A DNA stretch of 64,000 nucleotides, taken from contig JASLHI010000014.1 of assembly GCA_030149815.1 (NCBI GenBank), forward strand, positions 1 through 64,000, written 5' to 3'. Made by a program: the position numbers and the translations under genes. The DNA comes from Aquirhabdus sp. GTDB lineage: Bacteria > Pseudomonadota > Gammaproteobacteria > Pseudomonadales > Moraxellaceae. The number at the start of each line of letters is the position of its first letter. Within the stretch, counting starts at the first letter, position 1. Positions 1 through 8,714 of this stretch are shown in pieces. Under the pieces are notes generated by a model that was not told the DNA's origin, did not search any database, and saw only the letters and a program-made list of their open reading frames with translations.

Positions 1-1
1 T

Positions 2-1174
2 GATTCCAGTGGTCAGTTATTAAATATTGATATATCGACAGCACAGTTGCAAACTTTGCAAGGATTGCCTGCTGATCAACAATCAAACTATTTACAACAA
101 ATAGCCAATAATTTGGTTGCTCAACAAACTGCGAATAGTAATATCAATGCTGTAGGATCAGCAGTTTCCAGTTTGTCTAATACAGTAAATCCTGATATTC
201 CCCCATCAACGCCAACAAATGTGACGAATACAGCTCCATCAAGTAGTAATAGTCATCTTGATGCTGCAACACAAGCCTTCTATAACGGCTTTGTATTTCC
301 AACATTGGTCAGTACGCCACAAACGGGTAATTTAGCGATTGATACCGCTCTTGCAGCGAGTGATCTAATCACTAATTTCGGAGAATCTGCTGTTAATGCA
401 GCTTCACTTGTATTGCATATCCCTTCAATCGTGACCGCAGGAATCACGGGTAATCCAAATAGCTTTAGCAATGGCATGGAAACGGTTGGTAATACTGTTA
501 TAGCCATCCCTACACCTCTTACAGAGGAACTGGGAACAGCCATTATTGAAGGAGCTACAGCAGGTAAACTTATAAGTAATGCTGGAAGTAAGGTTGAGGC
601 TGGAACTGAGACAACAATTGGGTCAGATATCCCACCTTCAAATGACATTCCTATTATTACATCAGATAGTGGCTCAGCAGTATCGATGGATGGACATAAA
701 ATTTATGATCCAACCTATGCCCCATTAGGTTCAAATCCAAATGTAACCTATAGATTTTCAGACCCTAGTTACCGAACAAATACGGGTGGAGACATTTATT
801 TTGGAGAAAACATTACAACTTCATATTACGAGGTTCGCCAAGAGGTAACAGGTAAATCACTTTTTGTTGGGAATGTTGAAGTGCCTAATGTATTGGATTT
901 AACCGATCCAGCCGTACTTCAAAAAATGAATATTGATCCAAACAAACTCACACAAATTGTTGAGGACGGGAACAATGCTCAAAAACAAGCTGTTTATAAA
1001 TATACTAACTCAATTGCCAATCAAGCTTATGATCAAGGCTATTCTGGCATTGTATACCCTAGTAGTAGGAATACAGGCAGTACAAATAATACAGTAGTTG
1101 TATTATTTGGCGGTCGCTATGATCCTGCATCGATTACACCGATATTGAACAAACCGATATCATTAAAGAAATAG
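2..1174 (+). CDS. C-terminal part of a polymorphic toxin with RES-like toxin tip (5' partial)
   Basis: The frame is open to the left edge of the window, so this is the C-terminal part of a longer protein; the first in-frame TTG at 47 need not be a real start. Residue numbers count from 47. A Ser/Thr/Asn/Pro-rich stretch (about 35-75) is followed by a small-residue, hydrophobic region (about 85-180) and a C-terminal domain (about 215-365). That domain has the order expected of RES proteins: Arg in TYRFSD (R236), a Gly-rich segment ending IYFGE, Glu in YYEV (E262), then GYSGIVYPSSR (S339) and VVVLFGG. Known RES toxins degrade NAD+. The rest of the chain resembles the tail of a contact-dependent or hemagglutinin-like exoprotein, but the delivery region lies outside the window. 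The following small gene is probably its immunity gene. RES assignment is by motif only. Confidence 0.7.
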   Translation, partial: DSSGQLLNIDISTAQLQTLQGLPADQQSNYLQQIANNLVAQQTANSNINAVGSAVSSLSNTVNPDIPPSTPTNVTNTAPSSSNSHLDAATQAFYNGFVFPTLVSTPQTGNLAIDTALAASDLITNFGESAVNAASLVLHIPSIVTAGITGNPNSFSNGMETVGNTVIAIPTPLTEELGTAIIEGATAGKLISNAGSKVEAGTETTIGSDIPPSNDIPIITSDSGSAVSMDGHKIYDPTYAPLGSNPNVTYRFSDPSYRTNTGGDIYFGENITTSYYEVRQEVTGKSLFVGNVEVPNVLDLTDPAVLQKMNIDPNKLTQIVEDGNNAQKQAVYKYTNSIANQAYDQGYSGIVYPSSRNTGSTNNTVVVLFGGRYDPASITPILNKPISLKK

Positions 1175-1184
1175 GATTAAGATA

Positions 1185-1664
1185 GTGAAAAGATATTTTA
1201 AACAAGTGCCTGCGAATCTAATTGGTGTAATACCTAGATTTTTAAAAAACTTTGAATCGCATGGAATTTCGTATGATCACAATGAATATCATAAATCTGA
1301 GGTATTTGGTGCCCAGTGTGGAGCTTGCCACACCATTGTTTGGCTAACAGGGCGGAATAATGATCCTATTCTGAATGAAAAAAAACCTGAAAATATACCT
1401 GATAGCGGTTTAATTTATAAAGAATATTACCAAGATAAATTACAACGCTTCCTTACTTCATTGCCGCCTTGCCCTAGTTGTCATCGACAAGCTTATGATT
1501 TGTTTGTCACTAACATTACTCTAGTTCGTTTTGAAGATGGGACTCCTTATCCCGTTACCCCTGAAGATTGGAAAGGTATAAATGAGGAAATGTCAGAGCA
1601 GGTTAAAGATAGACTAGTATGGTGGTATGGTGATGATAATGAAGCCAAAAGATTAGATTTATAA
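1185..1664 (+). CDS. Putative immunity protein with two CxxC motifs
   Basis: A 159-residue soluble protein without signal peptide or membrane segment. It starts at GTG 10 bases after the toxin stop, with AGGA about 8 bases upstream, so the two genes are probably co-transcribed. Two CxxC pairs, CGAC (C45, C48) and CPSC (C96, C99), could form one zinc site. The C-terminal half is acidic and Trp-rich (EDWKG, LVWWYG). I do not recognise the family. Position directly after a toxin tip, small size and acidity are what is usual for immunity proteins of polymorphic toxins, so that role is an inference from context. A zinc-ribbon regulator is the alternative, but no DNA-binding fold is evident. Confidence 0.6.
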   Translation: MKRYFKQVPANLIGVIPRFLKNFESHGISYDHNEYHKSEVFGAQCGACHTIVWLTGRNNDPILNEKKPENIPDSGLIYKEYYQDKLQRFLTSLPPCPSCHRQAYDLFVTNITLVRFEDGTPYPVTPEDWKGINEEMSEQVKDRLVWWYGDDNEAKRLDL

Positions 1665-1692
1665 GTTACATAAGCAGCCAGAGTATTTAAGC

Positions 1693-1736
1693 ACCAGTAT
1701 CTACCTAAATCAATCAACTTTTAAGTAGATGCTGGT
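1693..1736 (+). terminator. Hairpin after toxin/immunity pair, abutting the IS
   Basis: ACCAGTATCTAC pairs with GTAGATGCTGGT (one G-T pair) around a 20-base loop. It lies about 30 bases past the immunity stop codon. The expected T tract is absent because the insertion sequence begins immediately after the stem. Confidence 0.5.
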
Positions 1737-1779
1737 TCTGACCCCTGTCGAGTTTGACGGACACTTTCTAATGGAGGGA

Positions 1780-2634
1780 TCATGCAGCGTTCTGCATGTA
1801 ATTGCTAAACGCTTCTACTGGGGTGATGTTACCTAATTTCGTGTGCCTGCGCATTCGATTATAAAATATCTCGATGTACTCCACTATTTCTGCCTTAGCC
1901 TGCTGACGATATTCATAATCCTTCTGATGAATCAGCTCTGTCTTTAAACTGCCCCAGAAGCTTTCTATCGGCGAATTGTCGTAGCAATTGCCTTTACGAC
2001 TCATCGAACATACTAAACCATGCTGGTCTAACTGAACTCGGTAAGCACGGCTGCAATACTGGCTACCTCGATCCGAATGAACAATTAAACCTGCCTTGGG
2101 TTTACGCCATTTGATCGCCATGTTTAAAGCATCTAAACATAAGTCCGTGGTCATTCGAGAACCAATCGCGTAGCCAACAATTTCTTTGCTGAACAGGTCT
2201 TTGACCCCAGCAACATATACCCAGCCTTCCGATGTCCACACATACGTGATGTCGCTCGACCATACTTGATTTGGACGCTCAACGACAAACTGCTGATTGA
2301 GCAGATTAGGGGCTATTGGCTTATCGTGATTACTATTGGTCGTGCATTTGAAACGCTTAACTTGCTTGCAACGTAGACCTAGTTGGCTTCTGAGATTGCG
2401 GACTTTATATAGTGAAATCTCTACACCAGAAGCTTTAAGTTCCGCGTGCAAGCGATCAACACCATAGGTTTCACGAGTTTTGATGTGCGCAGCTTTAACC
2501 AATGCAGCAAGAATCTTATTGCGCTGCTGGCGGTCAGTGGGCTTGCCTGAAAGCCATGCGTAATATGCACTAATGGATACCGATAACACACGGCACATCA
2601 AATAAAGGGGATAAAGTTGCCGATGTGCTTTCAC
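1780..2634 (-). CDS. IS3-family transposase OrfB (DDE integrase domain)
   Basis: A 284-residue rve-type transposase. An N-terminal HTH_21-like segment (SISAYYAWLSG, ETYGVDRLHAEL) precedes the catalytic core with D in SSDITYVW, D in HSDRGSQY and E in NSPIESFWGSLK, the D,D(35)E triad of IS3 elements; the region ends with YNRMRRHTKLGNITP. The frame is open upstream of the GTG at 2634, back to an A6G run at about 2677-2683 on this strand. This fits expression as an OrfAB fusion by -1 frameshifting. The GTG also overlaps a TGA stop of the neighbouring frame, so coupled re-initiation is possible. The catalytic domain looks intact. Confidence 0.88.
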   Translation of the reverse strand: MKAHRQLYPLYLMCRVLSVSISAYYAWLSGKPTDRQQRNKILAALVKAAHIKTRETYGVDRLHAELKASGVEISLYKVRNLRSQLGLRCKQVKRFKCTTNSNHDKPIAPNLLNQQFVVERPNQVWSSDITYVWTSEGWVYVAGVKDLFSKEIVGYAIGSRMTTDLCLDALNMAIKWRKPKAGLIVHSDRGSQYCSRAYRVQLDQHGLVCSMSRKGNCYDNSPIESFWGSLKTELIHQKDYEYRQQAKAEIVEYIEIFYNRMRRHTKLGNITPVEAFSNYMQNAA

Positions 2635-2683
2635 GAATGCGTACCTCGCACGGTGTCCTTGGCAAAGTACGCTGCCGCCTTTT

Positions 2684-2947
2684 TTAATATCTCGCGCTCC
2701 ATTTCAGAATAGCGAGTGCTTTCTTGAGTCGTTTGTTCTCAGATTCCAATGCACTGATTCGTGGGTTGTGATCTGATGTTCCTTTGATTTGATTACTGCG
2801 TGCAAGAGTAATCCAGTTGCTCAGCGTTTTAATCGAAATTTTTAGATTCCGACTGACGGATACAACGGATTGTTCTTGCTCAAGTACAAGTTTGAGTGCT
2901 TCTGCTTTAAATTCGTCGCTGTAACTTTGACGGGTTCGTTGACTCAT
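2684..2947 (-). pseudogene. IS3-family OrfA, probably frameshifted near its end
   Basis: HTH protein of the IS. The start MSQRTRQSYSDEF is chosen because AAGGAGTC sits about 7 bases upstream; the open frame goes further but lacks the family's N-terminus. An HTH (about residues 8-50) is followed by the start of a leucine zipper, ISALESENKRLKKALA. The usual zipper end, EMEREILKKAAAYFAK, is encoded in the adjacent frame right after this point, while the annotated frame instead reads ILKWSARY and stops at a TAA just before the A6G slippery run. A one-base loss near 2710/2711 would explain this. OrfA and the OrfAB fusion are therefore probably impaired. Confidence 0.65.
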
Positions 2948-3117
2948 GATTGACTCCTTTTGATGGATTATATCCCTTACAAAAGTGTCCGAGTTTTTCA
3001 ACAGGGGTCAGATCATAGCGAAACGTTTATTTGCAGACAAGCATTCGGCTTGCATTTGAGATTGCTTTAGTGTTTCATCGACATGATTTTCATCACGATT
3101 ATGCAGGCACATGCACA

Positions 3118-4338
3118 ATGCGCTATTTACCTAAGAAACCAATAACCACTCTAGTCTTAGCGTTGTCCTGCTTAATGAGCATTTCAGGTTGTCATAAAGA
3201 CACAGACGACGAAGAACAACTGTCTGAACGTGACAAAGTGGCACGCTTAATTCCAGAACGCGTACCCAACAGAAAACTGTGGGCAACAGATATGCTTGCA
3301 GTGATGGATGAGGAAAAAATCCCGCATACGCTCAACAATTTGTGTAGCATCGTTGCGATTGTCGATCAAGAATCAAATTTTCATGCCAACCCTGCCGTTC
3401 CAAATCTTCCACAAGATGCAAAAAAAGCTTTGTTTGAACGTATTCAAGATAAATTAGGCGATACAGGCCTCATTCAATTTAAAAAAATGTTACTTAATAA
3501 ACCTGCACCCAATGACAACTTTATGATGCAGATTAACAAACTCCGAACTGAGCAAGATTTAGATATGTTATATCGAAAAATGTTCGATTATTTTAAATAT
3601 CACTATGGATTAGCGTTGTTAACAGCACCCGCCAGTCTAATCGCTGGCTTTGATATTAAAGAATACTTAAATCCCGTTAAAACTTTGGGTTCTATGCAAG
3701 TCCATGTGAATTATGCATTTACGCACCCACATACAACTTCAAATACAGTCGTTATTCGCGATGAGATGTACACGCAATACGGTGGATTGTATTATGGAAT
3801 TTCGCGACTACTTGGTTATCCAGCAAACTACAATAAACCCATTTATCGATTTGCCGACTATAACTCTGGCGTTTACTCAAGTCGAAATGCATCTTTTCAG
3901 CAAATCGTTAGCGATTTATCCGACTTTCCGCTAGATCTCGATGGAGACTTACTCACTTACGATAAAGAACAGCATGCACTTGCAGATCGATCAAATACTG
4001 AAACTCAGATTGATATACTGGCTCAAGAAAATAATTTTGGATTATCGAATGCAAGTATTCGCGGTGACTTATTAAAAGAAAAAACAGCGGAATTTGAAGA
4101 CACCACCACATACAAGAAAATCAATGCATTCTATTTAGAGAAGTTCAAAAAAGAAGCACCTTATGCAGTAATGCCGCATGTTGAAATTACAGGTCCGAAA
4201 CTAAGCCGCGACTATGACACGAATTGGTATGCAAAACGCGTCAATGGACGCTTCCAACGCTGTGAACGGATTGGCCGAAGATACAGTTTTGAAAAAAATA
4301 CAAATCAAAACAGTGACGATGATGATACAGACAATTAA
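3118..4338 (+). CDS. DUF1615 family lipoprotein
   Basis: Start MRYLPKKP is chosen because it gives a good lipoprotein signal, with hydrophobic TLVLALSCLM and lipobox SISGC (Cys25); the frame is open further upstream but without a signal sequence. The mature protein of about 380 residues should be anchored to a membrane facing the periplasm. Segments such as IVAIVDQESNFHANP, SMQVHVNYA and YRFADYNSGVYSSRN match what I recall of DUF1615 proteins such as E. coli YaiW, an outer-membrane lipoprotein of poorly defined function. The C-terminus is acidic. The IS ends only about 105 bases upstream, so its promoter region may have been altered. The gene converges on proB. Confidence 0.75.
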   Translation: MRYLPKKPITTLVLALSCLMSISGCHKDTDDEEQLSERDKVARLIPERVPNRKLWATDMLAVMDEEKIPHTLNNLCSIVAIVDQESNFHANPAVPNLPQDAKKALFERIQDKLGDTGLIQFKKMLLNKPAPNDNFMMQINKLRTEQDLDMLYRKMFDYFKYHYGLALLTAPASLIAGFDIKEYLNPVKTLGSMQVHVNYAFTHPHTTSNTVVIRDEMYTQYGGLYYGISRLLGYPANYNKPIYRFADYNSGVYSSRNASFQQIVSDLSDFPLDLDGDLLTYDKEQHALADRSNTETQIDILAQENNFGLSNASIRGDLLKEKTAEFEDTTTYKKINAFYLEKFKKEAPYAVMPHVEITGPKLSRDYDTNWYAKRVNGRFQRCERIGRRYSFEKNTNQNSDDDDTDN

Positions 4339-4356
4339 GACTCAGACTCAACAGTC

Positions 4357-5472
4357 TCAAAAAACAGCCATTTGATCGCGGTGAATCATCTCAATCGCAT
4401 GTTGCTCACCGAGTAGCTCAGTAATCTTATGCGATGGCTGACGCACGATACGACTCGCAGAGACTGAATCAAAATTCACTAGTCCAACCGCGATTCGCTG
4501 ACCTTGAGCGCTAACACACTCGACGACGTCCCCACGCTCAAAAACACCTTCAACGGCTTGTACACCAACAGGCAATAAACTTCGCTTATCAATTCTCAGC
4601 GCACGAATTGCGCCTTCATCCAAAACCAATCGTCCAGCTGTCTGCAAATGTGCGGCTAACCATTGTTTATGCGCAGTTAATCGATCGTCATCAGGAGTCA
4701 ATAACGTACCCAACTCCTCGCCATCAATTAACCGAAGTAACACGTGCTCAGCCTGACCACTCGCAATCAAAGTAGGACAACCTGATTTTGCGGCTAAACG
4801 TGCAGCGCGGACTTTAGTCACCATGCCACCGCGACCTAATATGCCACCGCCACCCGCCATTTCAAATAACGTCTCATCCATCGCTCGTACACTAGATAGT
4901 AATGTTGCACTACTATCCTTGCGTGGATCACGATCAAACATACCGTCTTGATCGGTCAATATAATGAGCAAATCCGCCCCGACCAATGCCGCAACTAATG
5001 CACCCAGCGTGTCATTATCACCAAAACGAATCTCATCGGTCGCAACAGTGTCATTTTCATTAATGACAGGAATCACTCGCCAATCAATGAGTTGACGTAA
5101 AGTATTACCACTATTTAAATAACGCTGACGATCAGACAGATCATCATGTGTCAGTAGAATTTGTGCACTTTGAATCTGATGATCAAGTAATGCGCCTGAC
5201 CATGCTTCAACTAAACCCATTTGCCCAATCGCCGCACACGCCTGCAATCCTGGCAAACTATCTGGTCGTCCAGCAAGTTTCATGCGCACCATACCTTCGG
5301 CAACTGCGCCAGAAGATACCAAAATCACATCACAGCCACGTGCATGCAGCGTCGCTAATTGTTCAGCCCAACTTGCTATCGCAGCATGATCCAATCCCTG
5401 GCCATTTGCGGTTAGGAGTGCTGAACCAATTTTTACAACGACACGTTTACAGGCAAGTTGACGCTTATTCAT
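4357..5472 (-). CDS. proB: Glutamate 5-kinase
   Basis: Phosphorylates glutamate to glutamyl 5-phosphate, the first step of proline synthesis, in the cytoplasm. The amino acid kinase domain (about residues 8-265) shows VVVKIGSALLT, VILVSSGAVAEG, VINENDTV, RFGDNDTLGALVA and GRGGMVTKVRAA. A C-terminal PUA domain follows (about 285-365, with RGDVVEC and GLVNFDS). The length of 371 is normal for the family. It is transcribed in the same direction as obgE, but a plus-strand membrane-protein gene lies between them. Feedback inhibition by proline is known for the family and not visible here. Confidence 0.97.
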   Translation of the reverse strand: MNKRQLACKRVVVKIGSALLTANGQGLDHAAIASWAEQLATLHARGCDVILVSSGAVAEGMVRMKLAGRPDSLPGLQACAAIGQMGLVEAWSGALLDHQIQSAQILLTHDDLSDRQRYLNSGNTLRQLIDWRVIPVINENDTVATDEIRFGDNDTLGALVAALVGADLLIILTDQDGMFDRDPRKDSSATLLSSVRAMDETLFEMAGGGGILGRGGMVTKVRAARLAAKSGCPTLIASGQAEHVLLRLIDGEELGTLLTPDDDRLTAHKQWLAAHLQTAGRLVLDEGAIRALRIDKRSLLPVGVQAVEGVFERGDVVECVSAQGQRIAVGLVNFDSVSASRIVRQPSHKITELLGEQHAIEMIHRDQMAVF

Positions 5473-5700
5473 GAACGACTCTAAATGGATTTTTCATTTT
5501 TTAAATTTACCCATCATTGGGCAATATTGGGAATTATAAGGGATTTCTTTATGGATGTCTTATAGCTCATCACAGCAGCTCACGATCAGACCTTATAGAT
5601 GTTTTTTTATTGTTTATGAATTCAATGGAAAATACTCAAAAATAAGCTAAAGTTAAGATGGCAGCATTTAATAACTTTAATGAAAATAGGACAATATAAG

Positions 5701-6312
5701 ATGGCATTATCAACCACAGAAAATCGAATACTCATGTCACGTGCTCGTGAAGCACTTCAAGGCAATTGGGGCATTGGTGCAGGGGCCGCTCTTCTTACTG
5801 TAGTCATAAGTATGATTGCACAGGCAATTCCAAAAGTAGGATTCATAATATCTTTACTCATCTCAGGGCCTGTTTCGATCGGGTTATATATATTTTCACT
5901 CACGATTGCCAGACATGAAAAAGCAAAAATAGAACAAATTTTTGAAGGGTTTGAATCTTTTAAAAATGGCGTAATTGCTTATGTGCTTCTCGTCGTTTTT
6001 ACGATCTTATGGACATTACTTCTAATTGTTCCAGGCATTATTGCGGCCTACTCATACTCTATGACTTTTCTAATTATGGCTGAAGACAAATCCATTGAAC
6101 CACTCGCCGCAATCGCTAAAAGCAAAGAAATGATGCTAGGAAATAAATGGAAATTGGCATGCCTACAATTTCGATTTATTGGCTGGGCATTACTCTGTAT
6201 TCCAACTATTGGAATCGGATTCTTTTGGTTTCTGCCTTATATGACCATCAGCATAGTTGAGTTTTATAACGATATAAAAGCAAATGACGTCCCTGCTCTA
6301 AACGCTGTATAA
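5701..6312 (+). CDS. DUF975-like integral membrane protein
   Basis: A membrane protein of 203 residues with an N-terminal SRAREALQGNWG segment, which resembles the start of DUF975 proteins, followed by hydrophobic segments at about 27-70, 98-125 and 155-195. ATG 5701 is preferred over the in-frame ATG 5680 because AGGAC lies about 8 bases upstream of it and the family-like N-terminus begins there. Function is unknown. The gene sits on the opposite strand between proB and obgE and has its own terminator, so it looks like a single-gene insertion in an otherwise conserved neighbourhood. Confidence 0.75.
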   Translation: MALSTTENRILMSRAREALQGNWGIGAGAALLTVVISMIAQAIPKVGFIISLLISGPVSIGLYIFSLTIARHEKAKIEQIFEGFESFKNGVIAYVLLVVFTILWTLLLIVPGIIAAYSYSMTFLIMAEDKSIEPLAAIAKSKEMMLGNKWKLACLQFRFIGWALLCIPTIGIGFFWFLPYMTISIVEFYNDIKANDVPALNAV

Positions 6313-6320
6313 GCATCAAT

Positions 6321-6350
6321 AAAAAGGAGACCACTTAAGTCTCCTTTTTT
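6321..6350. terminator. Bidirectional terminator between DUF975 gene and obgE
   Basis: AAAAAGGAGAC and GTCTCCTTTTT form a perfect stem with a 7-8 base loop. A/T runs on both sides allow it to serve the convergent DUF975 and obgE transcripts. Confidence 0.9.
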
Positions 6351-6370
6351 AGTTTCAAATCTAGAAGTAA

Positions 6371-7585
6371 TCAACGAACATACTCATATTCAACATCATA
6401 ATCATCTTCGTTCCAATCATCCCAATCGTCATCATCACCTGCGGCTTCACGCTCTGCGCGGCGAGCGGCACGATGCGCTTCGCGCTGTGCCAGTGAGTTT
6501 TCACGCGTTTCTTGTTCTAAACGTTGACGACGTTGACGCTGTGCTTCAGCAAAATCTGGTTCTTCTGCTTCACGCTCACGTTCCAGATCAATTTGATCCA
6601 TGAGGTAATATACAACTGCTTTTGTACCTTCGCCTGTTAAGCCCGAAGTACGGAATACAGGGCCAGTCCAGCCCAGTTCTGCAACGATATGTGTGCAAAT
6701 CGCGTTGTGCTCTTCTTCTGGAACCTGATCAAGCTTATTCAAAACCAACACAACAGGCAGTTCAGCCAATGCAGGAGAGAAACGCTCCAACTCATCCATA
6801 ATAACTTTGGCATTATGTGCAGGATCAGATTGATCCATAGGTTGAACATCGATGAGATGCAACAAAATCCGCGTACGCGCAAGATGCTTCAAGAAACGAA
6901 TACCTAGTCCCGCACCTTCCGCTGCACCTTCGATCAGTCCTGGAATATCCGCCATCACAAATGAGCGATAGCGATCGGCATCCACAACGCCAAGATTAGG
7001 TACGAGTGTAGTAAATGGATAATCTGCCACTTTCGGTTTTGCCGAACTAACTGCACGGATAAAGGTTGATTTACCTGCATTTGGTAAACCCAATAAACCC
7101 ACATCAGCAATTACTTTCAGCTCTAAACGGATATCACGTGCCTCACCAGCAAAACCAGGTAAAGCTTTACGCGGAGCACGGTTAGTCGAAGTTTTAAAAT
7201 GCGTATTACCCAGACCGCCGCCGCCGCCCGCAGCAACCAGCAAGCGATCACCTGCTTGGATTAAATCACCGATCACATCACCTGTTGCGACATCAACAAC
7301 TGTTGTTCCTACAGGAACTTTTAAAATGACATCAGGTGCACCACGACCTGAACAGTTTGCACCGCGACCATTATTCCCGCGTTCCGCACGGAATTTACGG
7401 GTATAACGATAGTCAACTAAAGTATTTGCATCAACGTCAGCTTCGATGATGATGTCACCACCCTTACCGCCATCGCCACCATCTGGACCACCAAATGGAA
7501 TATATTTTTCACGCCGAAAGCTGGCCACGCCATTGCCGCCCGCACCTGCTTCGACATAAATCACTGCTTCATCGACAAAGCGCAT
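6371..7585 (-). CDS. obgE: Obg-family GTPase
   Basis: Large-ribosomal-subunit-associated GTPase, also called CgtA. The start MRFVDEAVIYVEAG is the conserved Obg N-terminus and is preceded by GGGAG; the longer frame is ignored. The glycine-rich Obg fold (residues 1-160: GGPDGGDGGKGG, GRGANCSGRGAPD) is followed by a G domain with GLPNAGKST, DIPGLIEGA and NKLD. The tail of about 60 residues is highly charged and ends in a strongly acidic run (DDDDWDDWNEDDYD). It is about 404 residues long, normal for gammaproteobacteria. Confidence 0.97.
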   Translation of the reverse strand: MRFVDEAVIYVEAGAGGNGVASFRREKYIPFGGPDGGDGGKGGDIIIEADVDANTLVDYRYTRKFRAERGNNGRGANCSGRGAPDVILKVPVGTTVVDVATGDVIGDLIQAGDRLLVAAGGGGGLGNTHFKTSTNRAPRKALPGFAGEARDIRLELKVIADVGLLGLPNAGKSTFIRAVSSAKPKVADYPFTTLVPNLGVVDADRYRSFVMADIPGLIEGAAEGAGLGIRFLKHLARTRILLHLIDVQPMDQSDPAHNAKVIMDELERFSPALAELPVVLVLNKLDQVPEEEHNAICTHIVAELGWTGPVFRTSGLTGEGTKAVVYYLMDQIDLEREREAEEPDFAEAQRQRRQRLEQETRENSLAQREAHRAARRAEREAAGDDDDWDDWNEDDYDVEYEYVR

Positions 7586-7739
7586 GGCATTGCTCCCGTA
7601 AAAACACAAAATAAGGTAGAAATAGCCCTAAGCTATTTTCAAGACCGCATATTATGCCACATTAGACACCAAGATGGTTTGATTGAATGATGTTATATGA
7701 ATTAAGCGTTGCGACAGCTTTTTTAAATCTGTTTTAACT

Positions 7740-8714
7740 TTAATGTGATTCGCCAAATACAACATCATCAGCATATTCTTCTATGATTTCAGGATAAATC
7801 ACGTCCTGATTAAACTCCAATTCAGAATCTGAATCATCATGAAACTCTACAGTTTGATCGTATTCCAGCCCAAAGAGATTTTCTACATATAGCAATGTCA
7901 CCTTATAACCTGCAGATTGATGAATCGTCTGCTCTACAATATTTCTAGGCAAGGCTAATTCGCTGTGTGGCTCAAACCAAATATGAGCCGCAATATTCTC
8001 AAAATCACTTACTGAATTTCCATAGTTTCGGCTGGAGGAGCGTAAAGGCAAAGCTTGATCTTTTCGGACTTTTAGAGTGTAGGGCATTTCTTGAGTTTTC
8101 ACCCAGTAACGCACGATATTATGATGAGAAAATACAAAAGCTAAAGGTTTATCTGACAGCGCTTTATAACGGTGAACTGTTGCTTCAAAACTGACATCAA
8201 ATGTCTCGCTTAGATTCGTTAAGACATTTAGTGTCGGCGTTTCAAAATCATCGATTAGACTTCTAAAAGCTGAACTCGGCATGAGTAGTTCAGATGCAAA
8301 TGCATTCGCTTCAGTCTCAATTGTGACCACATCAGGCGCAGGTCCACGATTCAGTCCACTGTCTTTGATATCGGATGATTTACAACTAAATCTTTGTTGA
8401 CGATGCCACGGTAATAAAAAGTGACCTAACTCATGTGCAATCGTAAAACGTCGTCGGCGTGGTGGCGTTCCGGCTTTGATCATAATCGCGCCACGCGATT
8501 TTTCAGGATTGGTAATCAGCATGCCTTCAAAACCATCCGTTGAAAGCTCGCTAATCGATTCAATTCCTGCGAGCTCAACAAAACGTTCTAAAGGTGTTGG
8601 ATACGAAAGATAAGGATTTTGGCGCAAGATCTCTTCTACGACATCTGATGGTGTTTTATGATCTTCAAGTTCCATCAAATCTAGTAAAAGTTCTGTACTT
8701 GCGCTACCCGTCAC
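7740..8714 (-). CDS. ImmA/IrrE-type metallopeptidase (COG2856)
   Basis: A 324-residue protein with a zinc-protease motif HELGH in FTIAHELGHFLLPWH (about residue 93), a downstream EANAFASELLMP segment that supplies the third zinc ligand in this family, and a long C-terminal region ending in a very acidic stretch. Relatives cleave or inactivate the XRE repressor encoded beside them (Bacillus ImmA/ImmR, Deinococcus IrrE/DdrO). The start overlaps the stop of the upstream XRE gene (ATGA), a typical translationally coupled pair. What triggers it and what it controls cannot be read from sequence, but the divergent gene is the obvious candidate target. Confidence 0.88.
   Translation of the reverse strand: MTGSASTELLLDLMELEDHKTPSDVVEEILRQNPYLSYPTPLERFVELAGIESISELSTDGFEGMLITNPEKSRGAIMIKAGTPPRRRRFTIAHELGHFLLPWHRQQRFSCKSSDIKDSGLNRGPAPDVVTIETEANAFASELLMPSSAFRSLIDDFETPTLNVLTNLSETFDVSFEATVHRYKALSDKPLAFVFSHHNIVRYWVKTQEMPYTLKVRKDQALPLRSSSRNYGNSVSDFENIAAHIWFEPHSELALPRNIVEQTIHQSAGYKVTLLYVENLFGLEYDQTVEFHDDSDSELEFNQDVIYPEIIEEYADDVVFGESH

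Larger units (their letters stand above)
1737..3012 (-). mobile_element. IS3-family insertion sequence
   Basis: The element is bounded by imperfect inverted repeats reading inward TCTGACCCCTGT at the left end and, on the other strand, TCTGACCCCTGTTGA at the right end; both ends also share CGGACACTTT further in. It holds the two overlapping minus-strand frames usual for the family, an HTH orfA and a DDE orfB. The exact ends are uncertain by two bases. No 3-5 bp direct repeat flanks it (GGT or TTC on the left, GAT or TCA on the right), so it may be an old insertion or one that has since rearranged. Confidence 0.88.

Noticed and set aside
280..648. Minus-strand open frame of 122 codons
   Set aside because: Lies wholly within the toxin gene, with no ribosome site or recognisable domain.
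2..1174. A CdiA-CT with VENN boundary
   Set aside because: No VENN motif is visible in the available part, so the contact-dependent class is not claimed.
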